A DNA stretch of 38,456 nucleotides from the NCBI GenBank assembly GCA_964623885.1, contig CAZUVM010000240.1, positions 1-38,456 on the forward strand, in the 5' to 3' direction. Position numbers and translations under genes: made by a program. The DNA is from CAZUVM01 sp964623885 (GTDB taxonomy: Bacteria > Verrucomicrobiota > Verrucomicrobiia > Limisphaerales > UBA8199). Below the pieces are notes generated by a model. It was not told the DNA's origin and searched no databases. It saw nothing but the letters and a program-made list of their open reading frames with translations. Below, one piece after another: positions 35,901-38,456 of the stretch (positions within the stretch are counted from its first letter, which is position 1; every line of letters starts with the position of its first letter).

Positions 35901-36727
35901 CCGATGCGCCCGGGCACAACCATTAGCGCGGGGATCGGCGGGATTTGCAGCGCCAGGTTTTGATCTTGTTCCTCAACCGGCTGGAAATTGATCCCTTGGA
36001 TATCGACGTTGACTCGCGCCGTCTCGAGTTCTTTTGGCAATTGCACCGAGGTCGACAAGTCCTGGTTGATTTGATTGGCCGTGGCCAATCGGGCCTGTAG
36101 TTCCGCGGCCGGGATGATTTCGGTGCTCGCCGTGAACGCCGGCGCCACGACGGGCATTTTGACCGAAATCGTCTTGCCATCCAGCACGAACCCCACCTCA
36201 AACTCGACGGCGCGAAAACTGTTTTGATCGATGGCGATTCCCCGCTGCTGGATTTCGTCCAGAGTCAGCGGGCGTGAAGTCACGCTGGAAACCAGCACTT
36301 CGTCGAAGATATGAATCGGCACGCGATTCGGCGATCCTTCCATCCGGGTCGCGCCGGTGGCCGCGTCGACGAGCTTGATATCGTCCAACTCATAATCGCC
36401 CACCAAAGGAATGGCCGGCAGCAGCAGCGGCGTGTTCACCTGGCTGATGACCTTGCGCGCGGGGAACGCCGGCCCGCGCAACGTTGCCTGCACGTAAGCG
36501 CCGTCGGCAAGGCTCGCGCCATTGGTGTTAGTGCCGCCACCAGTGACAATCTGCACTAGCACCGATCCGGCAATGCCCTTTGGCAATGATAACGCAGCGG
36601 GTGACACCTGCAAGGCGACGCCGGTCACATGGTATTGCAAGGTCGTCAACGGAGCTGGCATCGCTGCCAAGGTCGCGACGAGCACGCCCGCCGCAATTAC
36701 AAATGATTTGGCGAAGGGATAGGGCAT
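23915..36727 (-). CDS. Giant exported multidomain surface protein, 4270 aa
   Basis: The start at ATG 36727 lies one base after the RHS stop codon and gives a signal peptide (MPYPFAKSFVIAAGVLVATLAAM). Domains in order: a unique N-terminal region; a CARDB/DUF11-like domain (about 417-520); an Ig-like segment (820-905); about 13 carboxypeptidase-regulatory-like modules (910-2190), each with G.V...DG.P....V.L and a DSNG.F.F....G.Y motif; Big_5 and other Ig-like domains (2195-2715); two tandem modules of about 210 residues (2717-2930 and 2931-3130); a GNWSDATKWSSG beta-helix onset (about 3255); four Cys-containing beta-helix modules; and a C-terminal domain ending HFYRLRSF. No transmembrane anchor or LPXTG is seen. 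It is likely displayed on or released from the cell surface as an adhesin or scaffold, co-transcribed and translationally coupled with the RHS gene. Confidence 0.9.
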   Translation of the reverse strand: MPYPFAKSFVIAAGVLVATLAAMPAPLTTLQYHVTGVALQVSPAALSLPKGIAGSVLVQIVTGGGTNTNGASLADGAYVQATLRGPAFPARKVISQVNTPLLLPAIPLVGDYELDDIKLVDAATGATRMEGSPNRVPIHIFDEVLVSSVTSRPLTLDEIQQRGIAIDQNSFRAVEFEVGFVLDGKTISVKMPVVAPAFTASTEIIPAAELQARLATANQINQDLSTSVQLPKELETARVNVDIQGINFQPVEEQDQNLALQIPPIPALMVVPGRIGFLNQFFSVQIFTENGAPAGSGLSVNHVMATLQLPPGPDGLLSSNYDNPGDDPLRFARVGPNKIIQPTQPVVQPGPDGVVGTADDITRLQPGQSGQGEFLVEALQEGLHVMNVALTADLEGLPAGVVKVTGTAAGSVLVRNPKFSIAFSHPRTVRAGEPYDTFVTVLNTGSTVANLVQVTLNSASISGGVLQSDETVQLGSLQPGQTATAKFHILAERTGEVTFSNLTTSDDSVVGRFRLTMGIDERGVTLSPDTIGMPDFVNALPPDLLSAANRVLGQAMSVNTAGQLPTGVLNVPRSIITTRVLELAEAGQRLIYHDATNRVLADLLLDWQGARSADLGFDQIVRQTDAGRQFRQALIAAAEAADALDATARLADRAADLAGRGEPWLLAATSDSSVALSLSDGVSVLTLDHSDISQSAGYAGARGNLVAALPGTNQVIEWRVTNALAQAVLSVLQLGTNGTGQLLKWTVSGVSSNACFHYQPDSGNGLLQVDQNCDGTVESTLPAVQLAVTELPPSLVSVIQDPTVNSGRPLKICNGEVPGFPNNYATVLAVLFSKPMTQDQVNVPSAYTLENGNAANAVQIQQGGRVALLNMQRPVGAIIRRTMTVAGVTDPRGNVLTSTSRAVESGLHAGCAIHGRVVRADGSPAAGIPVTLTMYDETDNGFSCDLFTARISQVFSDINGYFDFDFIMSGMPYSVSATDTGSLSPQAVQLILDSISDSRVQSEKLLQLANSPTAQNTLLQAFGLGALVDVVATAEGLDRALLRDLVPAGSAREGTMVPVALRFRGRGVVTGQVVGADGTTPIGHVAVNLFPDPSSRELGRGQFSDGNGQFTFYGVPLGVFTIQANTGSGLFRTVSGTIDSPGQTNDVTIVLSAAEAPVLTQMQGRVTEADGVTGHSGAQVFIGRYDQLGNYGDVVALATADSGGYWTATNVPVALYDPVAISFDGKRKAERRGVAAVAGSLTTVNLALQGLATVSGLVQTSTGQAVSNALVAGGEALVRSDANGAFTLTGVPTGQRTISVGVERTTTNGPASNPPFDFPRFGNAPLNVLPGIQNFVVVRLDPAGAIVGRVLDATGQPVANVTVALPEQGGFQWVDADANGNYKFENLPLKRYDISAPGPPVERTDVSGILNTLGDQNAGQDQLQAAIGEAFAIFTGASDPFLNGSGATYNPLDWGFTSATLAFDGQTVVADVRFLPHSTVSGTVVNGQGVPIGARVRLTGTGPLPNGQPAIIVRGEQNSDPALGTFSFATQALVGDWGLQAASPFFPTIISASGKTTSIDPDVTNIVLQFPATRDVNGRLIGTVFLPDGSLTSSNVNVKISFGDNFVIRTRGDGTYDTQIALPALNDTGGPGKGYSVEADDPVSGLRGIATVVVLPGVTNTCNVQLIGKGALQVAVTLANGAPASNAPVQIQGGSFPFDQFSGTTDTNGLLFFDNLFAGPYSVSSSLASGPTTLFGRSGATVTARQTNSVTVTFGPTATIVGTFVQRDLLTPVAFAQVAVGSVGFTTTDTNGGFVVSGLPLGTYRLVSQDPVNGIGAVLNVTLSFDGQTNPVLLVEQSRGAVQGRVINSYATGTVPGAEVTISFSDGLTPARTVTTGPQGDYSFPGTPAGPFSLQAHDPVTDLSGFNSGVLPDNSATFQIDVPLEPRATLAGRVFQPDGTNPATNATVLLIGPGPELAADTDGQGQVAFANLPIGNYVLRAFSLSPDQTRSAVQTNLFIGTFGPAANFNVALSGVGAIAGTVRLSDGVTPASGATVMLNFDSLLFSSDTEVVLADSNGQFSFTNVATGGFRLSAVSAALAANFNGVITNVGQVDVVALVLGASGNVQGRLVRQDGVTPMPGVDVLLSFASQSGLPGRVVARTDSNGLFSAANITVGAFSLEAIASSVAGIARLASALTSNGQVLDLGTIRLDEDDPFVVTVNPANTTVGVPITNVIDLVFNEALATNSINTQGIFVRITGDTNEVPARLDLLPDPTNNIPRLVRLTPLTPLKSLKTYEVVVVDGNRLDPLGNVIASGPQDLVGRPLVTPFVSRFTTADNDPPILLSLFPTNGQIQIDPLSVMRLSFNEPVQTNGVAINLFLTNRPVAGTAAVGLNGLVLTFAPNSPLAINATYTLVVSNVFDLAGNGAAGQPFTATFFTLDTAGPTIADFSIAAGKSPVARATIPVQVTLAGIEPSASVRFTQDFNPISTATSPPFRANVTLPATGSTTIRATPTDRFGNDGPFATLVINVVSNQPPTISLTRGSPATGALTNGQVFTLLVSATDDLAVSNVVVVGLGALPFVTNFTSGSAQILTFTVPVTALPGDLFEFQAQATDALGVNSPESILDLNIEDVVPPSLAIISPNDNALLNPNQPLTLVVASSDNNTNHQLQVILSGGVNATQALAVAAAPRITVTNAFVFPLSDAPTTGVTLNAFIQATDSSGNLTVTNRTFRLPDTRPPQLASANPTNGVAGLSLWLNTLAYDFDEPMDPTTFTPSRVVLTNNAAVPTPFSLSMVNGNQRLLVNLLQPLAPGVIYTNLLLPGFADLSSNSWQNVGGSNVPPEGVPFVFGAARILSVNPTSGTTVTAGQDIPVGVTYDPTLGAGFFRFQITGSAPIDVPAGASSASTVLTVPLFVTQAVVTITASPDITFLRPVTLAPIILNVQPDTTPPVLISANPTNAAPRQSLWSGWVFNFDKKLDPTMVSNNITVTSSAGAPVSFAVSLANTNRTVLVAPALPLQPGILYTNTLLPGIADLSGNPWHNLGNTPVPLPGAPFSFTTASIIDVEPANGSTFFTGQGVPASVSYEPGLGAGFFRFQIEGLPPSDVTGGPTNASTLLFMPNSPTQAVLHIFAGPDSTLSQAYQLPPIALNIVNAVTNTGIVFAGTNEIDLVEGSVATLTLSVTGTNSPLTLVDYAPDKLPPAFVSFKSRTFANTSSNGFATVQLEFNPLHDAAGSYHFTLHAATAAGQSDAFDIQVVVADNPALAETHWKDPVDGNWSDATKWSSGLPAAGIVAVIDAVGSYTVNVDTAVTTAGIVLNQSNAVLQTTTDVNFNAPFELRAGQFNIFNSPRITLNSVLANRDRLHWISTCHVFNLQGSGRIENLGLFEVFQDTACNNGSESFIEVPLNVGPTGKFQVSSNALVAFSTPVTLTVAGQLEIQPGGRLRMDGAQVLNLMAGSGFASAGTLRLDNNGTIQLNQDTTLPGDWQLSGNATVSGFGSLSVPDSHSMRGTFSVPLQLLANSVVNFNTSAINSNLTVLPGAVMTVNNNTVLQLNSTLTNYGTISFVSGCNIVNLQGPGHAENFGLWKYFQDTACNNGSESFIQVPVNVAVGGKLLLDTNALVDISSSVNLTVAGALELRSGARLRLDNSQTVNLLSGSSFTGPGTLRLDSSSRMMLNQDTTLPGDLQMSGNAAVIGVGNLLVPGTHSFAGNFSVPLELLPGAVVNFNTFSVNSNLTVDAGGTMTINTSTTIGLDSTLTNFGTLHWVSGCNIFNLQGPGRVENFGLWEIFQDTACFNGSESFIQVPVDVAAGGKLLLSTNAQVDLSNPITLTVAGQLEIQSGVRLRMDGSQTITLLAGSTMTGSGTIRLDGSSRLVVPGDLDSTVSVFMNSGAAQLIVPGQYTVRGNSSLQGLVNSAAVEVTSNATLSASSASFTGQVQLDDGATLQTTSGTLSFGSNVLVAAGALWELPTSTAIQLTGVLTNFGTLHWVSGCDIFNLTGPGHVENFGLWEIFGDTRCFNGSESFIQVPVDVLAGSQFLISTNGRVDLAGPSSLSSAGQLQIQTGGQLRLESAQSVTLLSGSVATGAGTLRFDSSTRLDLPSDVTLGISQVNFFANSGIAGSNLLTISAGSLILFDHSSTFSGSVTIDGGLTLNNSSATLTIAGTLTLDQSGVITNAGTVRVGAFVNNGGTIVGNAPVLIGAGQVAQITSIRLSYSASSIPNSAVAGAGSCQVVLSCRGPVGQRFIIQGSADLRRWSDESAAFTQASSGEIQVTISANPATAHFYRLRSF
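24700..26699 (-). repeat. Four direct repeats inside the giant gene, 600-669 nt period
   Basis: Conserved cores of about 130 nt lie at 24700-24829, 25369-25499, 25969-26099 and 26569-26699. Spacing is exactly 600 nt between the three right-hand copies and 669 nt for the left-hand one. Each core encodes a module with the pattern C-x-I-x-NLQGPG, ENFGLW, FQDT-x-C-x-NGSESFI and VPV, with two invariant cysteines about 25 residues apart. DNA-level similarity indicates recent duplication or gene conversion. Confidence 0.88.
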
Positions 36728-36728
36728 C

Positions 36729-38456
36729 TCAGAAGTTGAATCCCCAGCCCTGTTGTGAGAGCAACTCGTCATAACTCGAGGCGCCGAATTGGGCTCGGTA
36801 GGTCGGTTGTTCGAAAAGATAATCGGCCACGCCGCGCCGGCCGCCACGTTCGAAGGCATCCCGCAACGGGGAGGAGTAAGCGGATTTAACCCCGTTGATG
36901 TGCACTTCAAGGGCCAACTCATCCATGTGGGCTCCGAATTCCTCAATGAATGCCTGGAAACCGGCGAGTTTCCCCCGCCCGCCTGCCTCCCAGGCGGAGC
37001 GGGCATGACTCAATTCATGCAGCAACGTCAATAATCGTAAATTGGCGAGGCCCGGACGGTTGTTCAGCTCCGAATTAATGTAGATCGTGGTGCGACGGCC
37101 ACCTTCGTAATGCGCGACACCCAGCTTCACCGGTTTGCCGGGCTCGATCTTACTCAAAAACTTCTCCACCACCTTGATGTCCCCAAACTGTTCTCCGACT
37201 CTTTGAAACTCCTCCAACTCTCCTCGGAGGTTGGCGCCCCGTTGGGCAAGTCGCTGTAACTCCGCCCGTGTTCCGGGCGGATTCAGTGACGGAGCATTGC
37301 CGGACGACCTGATCGAGAACAGCGATGCCATTTCATCCACCTCCAGGCCTGCGGCCGGCACGAAGCGTCCAGAGATCGCCCGAGCGCTGGATTTCACGGC
37401 TTGGCCGGCAGCCGAGAGCAGCGGCTTGGCAATGGACCCAGCCAACTTCATCGCGCCACCGGAGAGAACACCGCCCAACATTCCGCGCGCACCGTCGGAG
37501 ACGATATCTTTGGCTGAGAACGCATTTTGGCCCAAGATCCCGCGATTGGCCATTCCCGCCAATCCGGAGCCTAAACCCAAACCCAGCAGCTCAGTGCCGA
37601 TCCTGGCGGAACCAACGGCAATTGATCCTCCCATCGTTGCGGCGCCTATGCCACCCGCAATTGCGCCCTCAGCAGCAGCGGCGCCGATCTTTCTAAGATC
37701 GTACCCGCTGGTCCAGGCTTGATGCCGCTCTTGGAAAGCTTCGATACCCGCAGAGATAGCGGCTCCGATCGCTGCGCCTGCGACAATGTGCCAAAACCCG
37801 CCGGAGGGATCGCGTCCGCTTTGGGGATTGTTCCCGAAACCAGCATAAGGATTGACACTTTGCTCGTAACCCGCAGGGTCCGGTTGCAGGAACAGGCCGG
37901 TGAAGGGATCATAAAACCGGGCACGCATGTAGATGAGCCCGGCATCGAAATCATAATATTGGCCATGGAACAGAAATGGCTGATCGGAGAAAGGTCGACC
38001 CGCCGTAGATGTGGTGGTGACCGTGGAATCCTGGTAAAGCGTAGTTCCCGGCGCAGGATTATACAGGAAAGAAATGTTTGTTTCAGCGATGGGATTTACC
38101 CATTCGTCATTAACGATTCCATGCTGAAGCTGAAGCACGACGGCATTCGAAAGAGCCATGGCCGGTTGGAAGAGCACGACAGTGCCGAAGTTGAACCCGC
38201 CTCGGTTCTCTAGATAAAAAAATGTGCCCGGCACGTTAGCGCCGCCCTGTTGTAGGGCTATGCCACTAGCCAGGTCCGCGAACGAACTTGCCAAAACCCC
38301 CGAGCTCGTACCAGCCGACAAGGCGGGCAGAATGCGTTCCGAGAATTCAATCAATAGACCGTTGGTTTCCGTTATGATCCGTTTGATCACCGGCGCGCGT
38401 GTATCGGCCAACTCGATTTGTGGCTGACCCCACGCGTCGTAGGCATACCGCTCTAT
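36729..38456 (-). CDS. RHS-repeat protein with C-terminal HExxH metallopeptidase-like domain (5' end outside window)
   Basis: The frame enters from the right edge reading ERYAYDAWGQP, the tail of a YD/RHS repeat; 575 residues are inside the window. An Ig-like segment follows (about 18-140, starting DTRAPVIKRI). The RHS core is at about 142-220: YYDFDAGLIYMRARFYDPFTGLFLQPDPAGYEQSVNPYAGFGNNP and ending RDPSG, the usual junction where the shell ends and the variable C-terminal tip begins. The tip starts with a Gly/Ala-rich hydrophobic stretch (about 220-370). It then has a domain with LLTLLHELSH (HELSH at 480-484) and EEFGAH (E505/E506), a zincin-like metal-binding arrangement. By analogy with polymorphic toxins the tip is probably the effector. 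No immunity gene follows; the next gene is the 4270-aa protein, one base downstream. Confidence 0.88.
   Translation of the reverse strand: MERYAYDAWGQPQIELADTRAPVIKRIITETNGLLIEFSERILPALSAGTSSGVLASSFADLASGIALQQGGANVPGTFFYLENRGGFNFGTVVLFQPAMALSNAVVLQLQHGIVNDEWVNPIAETNISFLYNPAPGTTLYQDSTVTTTSTAGRPFSDQPFLFHGQYYDFDAGLIYMRARFYDPFTGLFLQPDPAGYEQSVNPYAGFGNNPQSGRDPSGGFWHIVAGAAIGAAISAGIEAFQERHQAWTSGYDLRKIGAAAAEGAIAGGIGAATMGGSIAVGSARIGTELLGLGLGSGLAGMANRGILGQNAFSAKDIVSDGARGMLGGVLSGGAMKLAGSIAKPLLSAAGQAVKSSARAISGRFVPAAGLEVDEMASLFSIRSSGNAPSLNPPGTRAELQRLAQRGANLRGELEEFQRVGEQFGDIKVVEKFLSKIEPGKPVKLGVAHYEGGRRTTIYINSELNNRPGLANLRLLTLLHELSHARSAWEAGGRGKLAGFQAFIEEFGAHMDELALEVHINGVKSAYSSPLRDAFERGGRRGVADYLFEQPTYRAQFGASSYDELLSQQGWGFNF

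Noticed and set aside
24377..36800. Numerous long open frames on the plus strand opposite the giant gene
   Set aside because: They are antisense shadows created by its repetitive, GC-rich codons; none shows family motifs or start signals.
36728..37006. Longer start for the giant protein at 37006
   Set aside because: The extra 93 residues overlap the zincin part of the RHS gene, have no export signal and precede a perfect signal peptide starting at 36727.

Overview
The window looks like chromosomal DNA from a free-living member of the Verrucomicrobiota, probably close to the Pedosphaera group, with Planctomycetes as the less likely alternative. The basis is the gene mix and not a marker gene. 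It carries ECF-type sigma factors paired with zinc-ribbon Ser/Thr kinases, BspA-like leucine-rich repeat (TpLRR) surface proteins, a choice-of-anchor Q type beta-helix protein, several exported proteins ending in a short '[FY]YR[LV]R' tail, a giant multi-domain surface protein, weak Shine-Dalgarno signals and moderately high GC. I see no rRNA gene, complete tRNA, CRISPR array or transposase.

Layout. (1) 1-11066, all minus strand: a sigma factor gene (10275-11066), a 1327-aa receptor-like kinase with TPRs, two BspA-like genes with a truncated third between them, and a beta-helix protein cut by the left edge. The kinase and the four downstream genes are each preceded by a copy of the same bipartite element, GTAA(C/T) then 15-16 nt then TTGTAG(C/T)A, close to the start codon. 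This looks like the promoter of an alternative sigma factor, and the sigma factor/kinase pair at the head of the cluster is the natural candidate regulator. (2) 11100-13190: a decayed patch holding an N-terminally truncated, frameshifted sigma gene, a 119-bp inverted-repeat element, and a broken LRR/beta-propeller chimera whose start codon seems to have decayed to ACG. (3) 13189-17808: a flavin-dependent halogenase-like enzyme, an exported lactonase-fold protein, an ECF sigma factor with a small zinc-finger anti-sigma candidate, and a small membrane protein. (4) 17853-20458: a second kinase/sigma pair, here kinase first, with a 4-bp GTGA overlap. (5) 20707-23726: an exported PQQ-dehydrogenase-like quinoprotein and a sulfotransferase-like protein. 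(6) 23915-38456: an RHS protein, cut by the right edge, whose C-terminal domain carries an HELSH zinc-metallopeptidase motif. It is followed after one nucleotide by a 4270-aa exported protein with about 13 carboxypeptidase-regulatory-like modules, Ig-like domains and four copies of a Cys-containing beta-helix module.

How the parts may work together (inference): the window is dominated by envelope sensing and surface display. Kinase/sigma pairs would sense a signal and switch on exported repeat proteins through the shared upstream element. The RHS and giant-protein operon would deliver or display a surface effector. The halogenase-like enzyme, lactonase-fold protein and quinoprotein appear to be stand-alone accessory metabolism.
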